From the NCBI GenBank assembly GCA_032622095.1, contig CP136063.1, positions 29,950,987 through 30,014,986 of the forward strand: DNA of 64,000 nt. Direction: 5' to 3'. Origin of the DNA: Siphonodentalium dalli (lineage: Eukaryota; Mollusca; Scaphopoda; Gadilida; Siphonodentaliidae). The translations under genes were made by a program, and so were the position numbers. The notes beneath the pieces were generated by a model. It ran no database searches and was not told where the DNA came from. It worked only from the letters and a program-made list of their open reading frames with translations. Below, piece by piece: positions 25,984 to 40,613 of the stretch (position 1 is the stretch's first letter; every line of letters begins with the position of its first letter).

Positions 25984-26191
25984 GCGTTTGTATATACCAC
26001 ACCACATTCTCTCTTCTTTCCGCTCCTATAGGGACGATAGTTCTTCCCATAATTCGAGATAATGCACGGGTGCGATTTATAAACGATATTTATTAATATT
26101 TAAGCTTGAGATAATTCAACCGATTTCAAATCATAAAACCAGTAGTGTGAGAAAATATGGTACATTTTAGCCTAAATTATTTACAAATAGA
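25984..26191. other. Short intergenic stretch, nothing recognised
   Basis: AT-rich, no repeat partner found in the window. Confidence 0.4.
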
Positions 26192-26334
26192 TATATCACC
26201 CCTGGTCAAGTGGTCCTGCTAGTCTGATATGATGTTGGTGATCCTGTTGAATTGGTATGGTGCTGGTAGGGCAAACTGATGCTGTTACAAAAAAGTACCA
26301 TTATTTTTCCTAAAGTTGTCGTTTTGGCTTTGTT
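26192..26334. repeat. Direct repeat Y, copy 1
   Basis: The block from 'tatatcacccctggtcaag' to 'cgttttggctttgttt' (~143 bp) is repeated at 26701-26844 essentially without change. The two Y copies bracket segment X copy 2 exactly. Confidence 0.92.
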
Positions 26335-26702
26335 TTCGACTCCTAGCAGAGGTACCTACTGAAATGTGCCAAAATTTGGTATAAAACACAAAAATCAGTA
26401 TGAGGCTCTTGGGTTGGGAGAAAAATAATCCACCATGACCCGGGAAGTGGGCGTGGAAAAATCTCACCTTCGAGTTCAGACTATGGGCGAGCCTCGTTTT
26501 CGGCAGAAATATATCCCCCATCGGGGTGATATCGTTCCACCCCACACCCCAGGTCAGTATGGATAATACTATTCTCATCTCAACCCAACTTCTCCTGAAC
26601 GTGCACTGCACCCACGTTTTTCGCATTCAGAATTTTTATTTCTGACATTCCATTCAGGCTTTCGATTAAAGGTGCATTATCTCTTTGTAAACATGTAATA
26701 TA
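26335..26702. repeat. Duplicated segment X, copy 2, bracketed by direct repeats Y
   Basis: Nearly base-identical to 24077-24453, including the MITE tip at TTAA 26666-26669. It sits between the two copies of Y, as if inserted with a ~143-bp target duplication, or produced by template switching or unequal exchange. An assembly artefact cannot be excluded. Confidence 0.88.
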
Positions 26703-26844
26703 TATCACCCCTGGTCAAGTGGTCCTGCTAGTCTGATATGATGTTGGTGATCCTGTTGAATTGGTATGGTGCTGGTAGGGCAAACTGATGCTGTTACAAA
26801 AAAGTACCATTATTTTTCCTAAAGTTGTCGTTTTGGCTTTGTTT
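26701..26844. repeat. Direct repeat Y, copy 2
   Basis: Same 143-bp block as 26192-26334. Beyond it the sequence is single-copy in this window up to the next MITE at 27104. Confidence 0.92.
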
Positions 26845-27103
26845 GGCTAAACAGAACGATTTGAGAAAAATGCCAGTGTCTATGAAACATTCAAGAACAA
26901 TTTTAAAAAAAACCTCAACAAAGGCTGTGCTAGTGTTTGCAAAACAACATGAATAGCCATCCTGGTTATAGTCAAATCACAATTAATACAGCCAGTATTG
27001 AAATATTTTGCAAAATATATGATTTTGAATGTTCGATACAATTATGTTCAGATTATTGGAACACCTCAATCATATGTTTAGAAAAAAATAAGGGTACTTT
27101 TTC

Positions 27104-27638
27104 TTAAAGATGTATTATCTCTTTAAATAACAAATTTTAAAAAGTTAAAAATTGCGTTGGTATACAATAATAGATATGAACTGAACACCCCTGTCCAGAA
27201 AAGCTTCTATCAATTAACATTGATTTTATTTCGAATATTAAATCGGGACCGTTCATGTTACTATTTTTAGAACAGACCATTCGGATGATACCATATTGCG
27301 ATATAGAGCACTGGGCTTTTTCTACGGCTACGCACCGAAAGTCAAATGTCATAGATCTGTTGTTTGTATTGTTTTGTTCCACAGATATAAGCACTAATAA
27401 GTATAACAATTTTGTCACAAATAAACGTTAATTAACAAAAAATTCTGGTCTCTGTTAACGGTAACCACTATTTTTCGTTAGCTGAACAAACACACCTTTT
27501 TAGACCAGAAAATATTCGAAATAAAATTGATATTAATCGATAGAAGCATTTCCGGACAGGAGTCTTCGATTAAAATCTGATATTTTATACCCCGGTAACT
27601 ATATAATACATGTTTACAAAGAGATAATCCACCTTTAA
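27104..27638 (-). mobile_element. Complete TTAA-MITE, variant subfamily
   Basis: TTAA 27104-27107 and 27635-27638. It carries the inverted 'caattttgtcacaaataaacgttaa' block seen in the interrupted copy at 7904-8930 and shares ~130 bp of right flank with that copy. The two therefore come from one insertion that was later duplicated. Confidence 0.92.
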
Positions 27639-28678
27639 CAGTGGGAACTATTTTATACCGAATACGAACACTTTACGAAGGTACTTGGTACGCGTGGAAA
27701 TGACGATAAATAAAAAACATTTATGTGATGGGCGATTAACGAAAATTAGTTTTCGACGCCACCGATGAAGAGTTAATATGAAAATAGAATGATAGATTAA
27801 TACATGCGCAATATAATCAAGTTTATACTCAACAAACATACATGTATATGCAGGAAATGTGATGATTGTATCAAATATTTATAAACATAACAATAGCAAT
27901 AAAAATTCAAATTTACGATGTGTTCAGTTTGGTTTCTGTTTCAGTTCATTTTGTATCTGTCAATATCATCTGTTGGTTTCAAGCCGAGAGTTCGGGTTCA
28001 TTTTCCGGCACGAAATTATCGCCGTCTCTGGTTCCGGTTACTTAGATTGTATTGACCACAAACCCAATTTTACAAACATCTTGTCTGTAGTTGGTGAAAT
28101 TTCCATCAGTTGAACGACATATATTCTTTATTGGCCCTTTTTGGGGAGACAAATGTTGTGACTCTTAACTGCCCGGTAGCATACTTACTCACATGTAGGC
28201 TGTGCATTCAAATATCGTTTCGTGGATGGTGCTTCTAATCACAACCACATATTTAGACGCACGTTTTTGCGCACAAGACGAAATTTCCTTTGTTCGATTG
28301 ATACGAGATCCTTCCTTATGTTCTTCTTTTTAACTATCCACCCATTTAGGGTAAAGCATTCTGGTATATACACATGTACAGTATCTAGATTGATAAAACA
28401 ACAATTGGATACAGGTCTGACTATCAGTCTGTGCAAAATTTCAAGTGTGAACAAGTGAATATCTTTAGCCAAGAGACGGAGATCGGTATCTTGAACGGTG
28501 TCATTGCCACGGACGAGGAGAAATCATTGAACATCGATGGACCAGGAATGAACTGCAGCTTATCTATAAATATAGCCACTACACGAGATAAACAGCGGAT
28601 ATATGGTATATGACTAATCGGTATCTGACGTCACGAGACACACATCGGATATATAGGACTATCTGACTATTCTACACA
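27639..28678 (+). promoter_or_regulatory. ZNF locus B upstream module (most complete copy)
   Basis: Block order: 'gccaccgatgaagagttaa' (to 27776), 'gatagattaatacatgc', 'ggtttctgtttcagttcattt' (27930), 'ccggtagcatacttactcac' (28173), 'cgtttcgtggatggtgcttc', 'ccatttagggtaaagcattctgg', the open block encoding ETEIGILNGVIATDEEKSLN (~28473-28530), a full CRE TGACGTCA at 28626-28633, TATA-like 'ggatatatagg' (~28648) and the ATG at 28679. TATA-like to ATG is ~30 bp, so transcription from that box would leave almost no leader; the real start may lie upstream. Promoter function is inference from conservation. Confidence 0.6.
28473..28613 (+). other. Conserved upstream open block (locus B)
   Basis: Open to a TGA at 28611-28613. 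It encodes SQETEIGILNG, then ATDEEKSLNIDGPGMNCSLS and INIATTRDKQRIYGI. The same block precedes loci A, C (twice) and D, in the same frame apart from the first part of A. In-frame ATG: the M of MNCSLS. It could be an upstream open frame, an upstream exon, or transcribed leader with chance openness. Its frame differs from the ZNF frame, so direct fusion would need splicing. I do not recognise the peptide. Confidence 0.45.
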
Positions 28679-30342
<1,664 letters not shown>

Positions 30343-30494
30343 GTTGGTGACATTTAATATGTTCGTCGAAGGAGGATTTGCCTTAAATCAATCATGTTTA
30401 TTGTGAAATAATTTGCACGACATCCCACCGATTTCGAAGAACAAATCTTACTTGAGCGCGAATAAATGTAAAATGTGTTGATCCTCTCACTTGT
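30343..30494. repeat. 3' flank module of ZNF B
   Basis: 'aatatgttcgtcgaaggaggatt' then the segment shared with 21415-21535 ('ccttaaatcaatcatgtttattg', 'cgcgaataaatgtaaaatgtg'). Here the 'ggaaacaatctta...' part seen after A and D is deleted. Confidence 0.8.
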
Positions 30495-30877
30495 GCTGAA
30501 TAGGTCACTCTCACCGGTTTTCTGTGATAAAGTTACCCAGGTTCCTAATTTTGTGATAAAGTTACCCAGGTTGGTGAGAATTGTGATAAAGTTACCCAGG
30601 TTAAGCAAATATCACAATATCAACTCGATTTAAAAGTGACAGAGGGAAATATTGTTCAGTTTTGGCAAGTAATAGCCCTTATCAAGCATAAATTAAGACA
30701 TATTAGTACTGTAGTTCGTCATTTTGATCACAAAAATCAATAATTTGTTGCTAAACATGAACTATTATTAACCTGGGTAACTTTATCACATTCTCCTCCA
30801 ACCTGGGTAACTTTATCACAATTTCAGGAACCTGGGTAACTTTATCACAGAAAACCGGTGAGAGTGACCTATTCAAC
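30495..30877. mobile_element. 383-bp TIR element with 9-bp target duplication (MULE-like)
   Basis: Ends GCTGAATAGGTCACTCTCACC... and its inverse ...GGTGAGAGTGACCTATTCAAC. The TIRs (~110 bp) are built of three subrepeats of 'tgtgataaagttacccagg'. CTCACTTGT flanks both sides (30486-30494, 30878-30886). The paralogous region at ~21525-21545 has a single 'ctcactcgtgggtacc' and no insert. A 9-bp target duplication is typical of Mutator-like elements. There is no coding sequence. Confidence 0.9.
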
Positions 30878-30905
30878 CTCACTTGTGGGTACCAATCTTC
30901 TCATT

Positions 30906-31435
30906 TTAAAGGTAGATTATCTCTTTGTAAACATGTATTATATAGTTACCGGGGTATAAAATATTAGATTTGAATCGAAGACTCCTGTCCGGAAATGCTT
31001 CTATCGATTAGTATTAATTTTTTTTCGAATATTATCTGCTATAAAAAGGTGTGTTTTTTTCAGCTAACAAACAATAGTGATTATTGTTAACAGAGACCAG
31101 AAATTATATTGTGCAATTTTGTCGCAAATAAACGTTAATTATACTCATTATCGCTTATATCTGTGGAACAAAACAATACAGACAACCAATCTGTGACATT
31201 TGAAATTCGTTGCGTAGCCGTCGGAATAGCCCAGTGCTCCTATATCGCAATACGTTGTCATCCGAATGGTCGGTTCTAAAAATAGTAACATAAACGGGCC
31301 CGATTTAATATTCGAAATAAAATCAATATTAATTGATAGAAGCTTTTCCGGGCATAGGTCTTCAGTTCATATCTATTATTTTATACCCAAGCAACTATTT
31401 AAAATTTGTTATTTAAAGAGATAATCCATCTTTAA
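30906..31435 (+). mobile_element. Complete TTAA-MITE with empty site in the segmental paralogue
   Basis: TTAA 30906-30909 and 31432-31435; left end variant AGGTAGATTATC. Copy 1 of the segmental duplication reads 'gtcattttaatagaaatg' at ~21555 without insert. This MITE and the one at 21890 are therefore reciprocal post-duplication insertions. Confidence 0.94.
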
Positions 31436-32420
31436 TAGAAATGACCAATGTTAGGTCCTAGTATTTCAAATATATACTTACTATTAGAATGGTATACATG
31501 AGACCCAATGTACCAAATTGGTATGTTAGTTTACGACACGAAAAATACAGATCTTTCCTGTCCGAGGAGATATATCAACCAAACTTTGTGGGTTCTAATT
31601 TGTCATGGTGGTTGTATGCCAGTACCGCCGGTTCAAGCTCTTGTTTGCAATTGATTTTAATACATCAAAGTTGTTGGCAGGATATTTTCAAACCAGTGGA
31701 ATAATATACATACCAATGACCTATTAAGGCACCACCCTCATATGCATATTACTTGGTGTATTTAAGACGTACGAATAAATCACCGATTTGACTCGGAAAT
31801 TTGTTATATGTATCATTTTACCATCATCTATTAAAGGTACTCAATCCGATTAAGCACCCCTAACTTACTTTTTCTTTGGCTCTATGGGTAATAATATTTG
31901 ATTCGAGTCGATGAACCTATACATCAAAGCTCAGAGTGATCAGATATTGATTTTTGACGTTTTTTATTTTCTCGAGATGTGTAGTTCTACTAATAATTGT
32001 CACAGAAACAATTATTCAGACGGACGAAGATGGATAACTCTGAACTCAAGTGGTAATAATAACGCAATTTTTACCGAGAACATTCTTTTGATGGCGTGTT
32101 CTGGGCCACAAACAATAGAAATAACAAAACTTCAAAAATTGATATCCGATCACTGAGCGTTGATGGGTAGGTTCCTCGACTCGAATTAATTATTCGAAAT
32201 ATAATTAATATTAAATCGATAGAAGCATTTTGATTCAGATCTAATATTTTATACCCCAGTAATTATATAATACATGCTTACAGAGAGATAATCCTCCTTT
32301 AACATGAACTGGTAAAGCACGGCAATTTTCTAACGTTGCTATTTTTTTCGACTCCGATATGAGGTACCTACTGAAATGTGCCAAAATTTGCTATAAAACA
32401 CAAAAATCAGTATGAGGCTC
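31436..32420. repeat. Segmental duplication, copy 2
   Basis: Parallels 21560-23045. It includes the MITE fragment 32191-32304, the intact empty site for the 21890 MITE at 31757-31772, and at its end a partial copy of segment X. An open frame at 31911-32156 is present in degraded form in copy 1 and is not supported as a gene. Confidence 0.87.
32191..32304 (-). mobile_element. TTAA-MITE terminal fragment (older, shared insertion)
   Basis: Counterpart of 22803-22933 with the same CCTCCTTTAA end. It has an 18-bp internal deletion ('gcattttgattcag'). Confidence 0.85.
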
Positions 32421-32525
32421 TTGCGTTGGAGAAAAATAATCCACCATGACTCGGGAAGTGGGCGTGGAAAAATCTCACCTTCGAGTTCAGACTATGGACG
32501 AGCCTCGTGTTCGGCAGAAATATCT
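32340..32525. repeat. Diverged copy of segment X
   Basis: 'ttcgactccgatatgaggtacc' to 'gttcggcagaaatatc' matches the first half of X with scattered substitutions. Beyond 32525 the match ends and unrelated AT-rich sequence follows to ~32900. Confidence 0.8.
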
Positions 32526-32929
32526 CACTTTATTTCACCAATCAACTTCAATCAATACTTTCTCATATGTTCTGTCCATCTATTTGTTTACGTGTTGTTT
32601 GTTTTATATAAATTACTCTACCTGTGAAGGTGACTTGATTGTCAATAAACTTATCTTATCTTATCTGAAGTAACGTGCATTAGTTGAATTTAGAACTGAC
32701 AACGCGTGTAGAATGGGTCGATTAAAATACAAATTGGCGCGACTTGAATGCGACAATAATAGTTTTCTTGGCCTTCCATAATACATTTTATTGGACGATC
32801 CACCCGGTAATTCCGAGGGTTTGTCTATAATCCAAATGGTTTTGTAAAGTTTGTATACGCCCGTTTGAGAAAAACGGTTGTATTGTGTAAATGGGCTGTC
32901 CGGCCGTCTGTCGCCGGTCCGTCCGATTT

Positions 32930-33615
32930 TGTTTTCCGTATGGTGACTTTAGATTAAATCGAGTGAACATAACCTAATTTGGTATGTAGTGTTTACCACA
33001 TCAAAATACAAATCGAGTTCGAATTTTTAGGTTTCGTCCTCATGATTGTTACTGAGTTATACCCCTTTAGCGACATAGATTTTACATGATTTGCGGTTGC
33101 CGGATGATAACATCAGATTGAATCGAGAGAACAGAACAAAATTTGATATGTTAGTTTACCACATCAAAATATAGATCAGGTTCGAATATGGGTTACGTCC
33201 GCGTGATTGTTAATGAGTTATGTCCGATTTTCGACTTACATTTTACCTGATTTGCGATTTCCGTGTGATAATTTGTTTAGACTGAATTAAGTGAACTGAA
33301 CCACATTTGGTATATTAGTTTACCACCCCAAAATACATATCAAGTCCGAATATGGGTTTCGTCCGCATGATTTTGACTGAGCTATATCCCTTTTTCGACT
33401 TAGATTTTACCTGATGTGTGGTTTCCGGATAATAACATTAGATTCAAAGTTGAATCGAGTGAACAGAATCAAATTTGGAATGTTAGTTTATCATACCAAA
33501 ATACAGATCAAGTTTGAATATGGGTTTCCTCCGCGTGATTTTACTGAGTTATGCCACTTTTCGAATTAGATTTTACCCTATATGCGGTTTCCAGATGATA
33601 ACTTTTGATTAAGTC
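32930..33615. repeat. ~155-bp degenerate tandem repeat, four units
   Basis: Each unit contains 'attraatcgagtgaacagaa', 'tttggtatgttagtttacca', 'caaaatacagatcaagttcg', 'gggtttcgtccgcatgatt', 'ctgagttatrcccyttttcg' and 'gattttacctgatttgcgg'. Units start near 32945, 33117, 33290 and 33445. A related repeat family is at 46720-47260. Such 'gagttatgcccctt' repeats are known to me from mollusc genomes, which is weak evidence for the source. Confidence 0.85.
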
Positions 33616-34344
33616 GAGAGAATTTTCAGTCAAAAATACCACACTTGAAATTATTGTGTTTTATTTTTGTTATTATTTCGTCTTAAGTCAAAAGTTTCAA
33701 ACAAATTAAACTAAACCTTGCCTCAATCTACTCCAGAAATGGCGTAGTAGGCCTATGCCCCGCCCGACGGTGTGCTAATGTGGATGTTTATATACATGGA
33801 AAAGGGCACCAACGTGACAATAACATGCAATATACCCAATATTTATGATTTGTATAAGAAAAAGATATATCTGTTATATTATGTTCGTTCTGTTTATGGC
33901 GGGTTTACAGGATGTGACTATTTTACCAGCTATTCCCACGACAAAGGTCGCCCGTATATTTAACGTTTATTTGCGACAAAATTACCCAATAAAATTTCTG
34001 GTCTATGCAGGGCGATTAACGAAATTTAGTTTTGATGAATAGTTAATGTGTATATAGAATGATAGATTAATACATGCACAATATAATAAAGTTTATACTC
34101 ACCAAATATACATGTATATATAGGAAATGTGATGATTGTATCAAATATTAATGAAAATAACAATAGCAATAAAAATTCAAATTTACCATGTGTTCAGTTT
34201 GGTTTCTGTTTCAGTTCATTTTGTATCTGTCAATATCGTCTGTTGGTCTCAAGACGAGAGATCCGGTTCATTTTCCTAATTTCACTAACATCTTGTCTCT
34301 ATTTGGTGGAATACACATTTTTTGGGGGAGAGAATGTTGTGACT
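33616..34344. repeat. ZNF locus C upstream module, distal part
   Basis: From ~34005 ('gcagggcgattaacgaaattta') to 34344 it matches 27740-28165 upstream of locus B, with internal deletions (for example after 'gttcattttcc'). 33616-34004 is unrelated AT-rich sequence without a recognised gene. Confidence 0.75.
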
Positions 34345-34872
34345 TTAAAGGTTGATTATCTCTTTGTAACCATGTATTATATAGTTACCGGGGTATAAAA
34401 TATTAGATTTGAATCGAAGACTCCTGTCCGGAAATGCTTCTATCGATTAATATTAATTTTATTTCGAATATTTTCTGGTGAAAAAAGGTGTGTTTGTGCA
34501 GCTAACGAACAATAGTGGTTACTGTTAACAGAGACCAGAAATTATATTGTGCAATTTTGTCACAAATAAACGTTAATTATACTCATTATCGCTTATATCT
34601 GTGGAACAAAACAATACAAACAACCAATCTGTGACATTTGACATTCGTTGCGTAGCCGTAGGAGCAGCCCAGTGCTCTATATCGCAATACGGTCTCATCC
34701 GAATGGTCGGTTCTAAAAATAGTAACATAAACGGGCCCGATTTAATATTCGAAATAAAATCAATATTAATTAATAGAAGCTTTTCCAGACATAGGTCTTC
34801 AGTTCATATCTATTATTTTATACCCACGCAACTATTTAAAATTTGTTATTTAAAGAGATAATCCACCTTTAA
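34345..34872 (+). mobile_element. Complete TTAA-MITE inserted in the ZNF C upstream module
   Basis: TTAA 34345-34348 and 34869-34872. Locus B reads 'tgactcttaactgcccgg' (28158) without insert at the same place, a third filled/empty pair. It separates the distal and proximal parts of the module by ~520 bp. Confidence 0.93.
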
Positions 34873-35637
34873 ACTGACCGGTAGCACACTTACTCACTTG
34901 TAGGCTGTGTATTCATCTATCGTTTCGTGGATGGTGCTTCTAATCACAACCACATATTTAGACGCACGCTTTTGCGCACAAGACGATATTTCCTTTGTTC
35001 GATTGATACAAGATCCTTCCTTATCTTCTTCTTTTTAACTATCCACCCACTTAGGGTGAAGCATTCTGGTATGTACATATGTACAGTATCTAGATTGATA
35101 AAGCAACAATTGGATACATGTCACGGAGACGAGCAGGTCTGTGCAAAATTTCCCATGTGAACAGTTCACGAATATCTTTAGTCAAGAGACGGAGATCGGT
35201 ATCTTGAACGGTCTCGCTGCCACGGACGAGGAGAAATCATTGAACATCGATGGACCAAGAATGAACTGCTGCTTATCTATAAATATAGCCACTACACGAG
35301 ATAAACAGCGGATACATGTATAGGACTATCTGACGTCACGAGATAAACCGCGGATATATATGACTAATCGGTATCTGACATCACAAGATAAACAGCGCAT
35401 ATATAGGACGTGTGAACACTTCACGAATATCTTTAGCCAAGAGACGGAGATCGGTATCTTGAACGGTCTCGCTGCCACGGACGAGGAGAAATCGTTGAAC
35501 ACCGATGGACCCAGAATGGACTGCAGCTTATCTATAAATATAGCCACTACACGAGATAAACATGGATACATGTATAGGACTATCTGACGTCACGAGTTAA
35601 ACCGCGGATATATATGACTATCTGACTATTCTACACA
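34873..35637 (+). promoter_or_regulatory. ZNF locus C upstream module, proximal part with internal tandem duplication
   Basis: Matches 28173-28678. The last ~240 bp are duplicated: the open block ETEIGILNGLAATDEEKSLN occurs at ~35179 and ~35444. CRE TGACGTCA occurs at 35331-35338 and 35585-35592, with a variant TGACATCA at ~35377. 'gcggatatata'-like boxes recur at ~35350, ~35397 and ~35605. The start codon follows 'gactattctacaca' as in A, B and D. Regulatory role is inferred. Confidence 0.6.
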
Positions 35638-36977
<1,340 letters not shown>

Positions 36978-36995
36978 ATTCGTGACGTTAAATAT

Positions 36996-37177
36996 GTTCT
37001 CATCCGAATGGTCGGTTCTAAAAATAGTAACATAAACGGGCCCGATTTAATATTCGGAATAAAATCAATATTAATTGATAGAAGCTTTTCCGGACATAGG
37101 TCTTCAGTTCATATCTATTATTTTATACCCACGCAACTATTTAAAATTTGTTATTTAAAGAGATAATCCATCTTAAA
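36996..37177 (+). mobile_element. TTAA-MITE right-end fragment
   Basis: From 'ctcatccgaatggtcgg' to 'gataatccatct' TTAA. The left two thirds are missing. It is joined directly to the ZNF C 3' flank ('acgttaaatatgttc'). Confidence 0.88.
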
Positions 37178-37400
37178 CGTTTATTTGCGTCAAAATTACA
37201 CAATAGCATTTTTGGTCTATGCAGGGCGATAAACGGAATTTAGTTTTCGACGCCACCGATGAAGAGTTAACGTGTATATAGAATGATAGATTAATACATG
37301 CACAATATAATAAAGTTGATACTCACCAAATATACATGTATATGTAAGAAATGTGATGATTGTATCAAATATTAATGAAAATAACAATAGCAATAGTTTA
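37178..37400. repeat. Partial ZNF upstream module (distal part), orphan
   Basis: 'tttatttgcgtcaaaattacacaat' through 'caaatattaatgaaaataac' matches 33965-34165 and 27740-27900. It is the distal part of the module for locus D, whose proximal part begins ~38955. Confidence 0.8.
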
Positions 37401-38208
37401 GTTACATCGCATGCCATTCGAGTCACGTTAAAATTAAACTAGTTTTATTTTAAATAATGCGGTGTGAATTTGTGTCATGTCACACGTAAACCGAAACTCA
37501 TGAGTCATGTTAAATCGTGTCTTGATAAATACTAACATAGCAGATGATTGAGTATAAAAGCTGATGACCATAGACATCATTGACATTTAATAGATAATTG
37601 CGTTAAACGCACTAATGAATCTCTAATATCCACATGTATCCTATATTTGTTCCACCCATTGTACCATGGACTACATCATTTGATTTATAGGGAGTTTATG
37701 TAATGTTGCTAATTGACCTTTAGAACAATAAGGAATATTCCTTATTGCGCTTAAGTGCAATAAGAATATTGCAATAAGAATATTCTTTATTGTGCTTAAG
37801 CGCAATAAGAATACTTATTTTATGTGCTTAAAAGCGCAATATTTAAGAGATTCCTGAATTCCTTAAGGACAATTAAATATTTCCTTATTGCGATTAAGCC
37901 CTAATAGGAGCTTTCCATATTGCGCTTTCATTATTGCATTTTTAAAAGCTCAATTATTTATTAAATGTCAATTTGGCTTCCCATAGATCTCACGCAGTCC
38001 ATCATTCAATGTTATTTTTTTAACATTTTGAATTACATGTACAATTAAAAATATTTGTTATACTAAATTATATTGTAACTATTGTTATTGTCCTTATTCC
38101 CCATACATCATGTGCAGTTGTGGGCATATTTTATGATAGACTAGTCAGTACTATTAGTACTGACGAAGGGGTCACTCTCACCAAACAAAAGTGAAGAATA
38201 CACAAAAC
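37401..38208. other. Intergenic with a cluster of TTGCGCTTAAGCGCAA-type palindromes
   Basis: No gene. Between ~37728 and 37960 the phrase 'attcttattgcgcttaag' and its inverse recur. Near-palindromes of about 30 bp are centred on CTTAAG at ~37751 and ~37796, with further decayed half-sites after them. Confidence 0.7.
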
Positions 38209-38736
38209 TTAAAGGTGGATTATCTCTTTGTAAACATGTATTATATAGTTACCGGGGTATAAAATATTAGATTTGAATCGAAGACTCCTGTCCGGAAATG
38301 CTTCTATCGATTAATATTCATTTTATTTCGAATATTTTCTGGTCTAAAAAGGTGTGTTTGTTCAGCTAACGAACAATAGTGGTTACTGTTAACATAGACC
38401 AGATATTATATTGTGCAATTTTGTCACAAATAAACGTTAATTATACTCATTGTCGCTTATATCTGTGGAACAAAACAATACAAACAATCAATCTGTGACA
38501 TTTGACATTCGTTGCGTAGCCGTAGGAACAGCCCAGTGCTCTATATCGCAATACGGTCTCATCCGAATGGTCGGTTCTAAAAATAGTAACATAAATGGGC
38601 CCGATTTAATATTCGAAATAAAATCAATATTAATTGATAGAAGCTTTTCCGGACATAGGTCTTCAGTTCATATCTATTATTTTATACCCACGCAACTATT
38701 TAAAATTTGTTATTTAAAGAGATAATCCATCTTTAA
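38209..38736 (+). mobile_element. Complete TTAA-MITE
   Basis: TTAA 38209-38212 and 38733-38736. Nearly identical to the copies at 8191 and 34345, indicating recent activity. No filled/empty comparison is available in this window. Confidence 0.94.
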
Positions 38737-38954
38737 TCGAAGCGCCATATCGAAGAATTCGAAATCGTGTGAATGTTTTCGGCGCGAAAAGTTTTTATAC
38801 CCGATATTAGAATTATGGGAAATCCAAGAGAATCATGGGAAGTTCAAAGGTCACTATAGTTCGTATAGCAGAAGTGTACCGGTATCGTCGGAGTTATATA
38901 TAGTCTATAGAGTAAATATTTCCGGTTTAGTAATTATACATTTTGATAACAAAA

Positions 38955-39446
38955 TTGCCCTATCGTTTCGTGGATGGTGCTTCTAATCACAACCACATAT
39001 TTAGACGCACGTTTATTGTGCACAAGACGATATTTCCTTTGTTAAAATTGATACGAGATCCTTCCTTATCTTCTTCTTCTTTTTAACTATCCACCCATTT
39101 ATGGAGAAGCATTCTGGTATCTACATACCGGGACATGTGCAGTATCTAGTTTGATAAACCAACAATTGGATACATGTCACGGAGATGTCTGACTCAGTCT
39201 GTGCAAAATTTTACGTGTGAACAGTTCACGAATATCTTTAGCCAAGAGACGGAGATCGGTATCTTGAACGGTCTCGCTGCCACGGACGAGGAGAAATCGT
39301 TGAACATCGATGGACCAATAATGAACTGCAGCTTACATGTATCTATAAATATAGCCACTACACAAGATAAACAGAATAGGACTAATCGGTATCTGACGTC
39401 ACGAGGTAAACAGCGGATATATAGGACTATCTGACTATTCCACATA
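38955..39446 (+). promoter_or_regulatory. ZNF locus D upstream module
   Basis: Matches 28220-28678: 'atcgtttcgtggatggtgct', 'acgagatccttccttatctt', 'gcattctggtat', then the open block ETEIGILNGLAATDEEKSLN (~39247) carrying a 6-bp in-frame insertion ('cttacatgtatct'). CRE TGACGTCA is at 39394-39401 and 'gcggatatatagg' at ~39413. The ATG follows at 39447. Regulatory role is inferred from conservation. Confidence 0.6.

Positions 39447-40613
<1,167 letters not shown>

Noticed and set aside
24521-26062. 513-codon open frame (and 330, 236 and 162-codon frames) rich in Leu/Ser/Phe/Cys
   Set aside because: It lies on the polypyrimidine repeat, is open in all three plus frames, begins at TTG and has no domain. 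The length is a by-product of stop-free C/T sequence.
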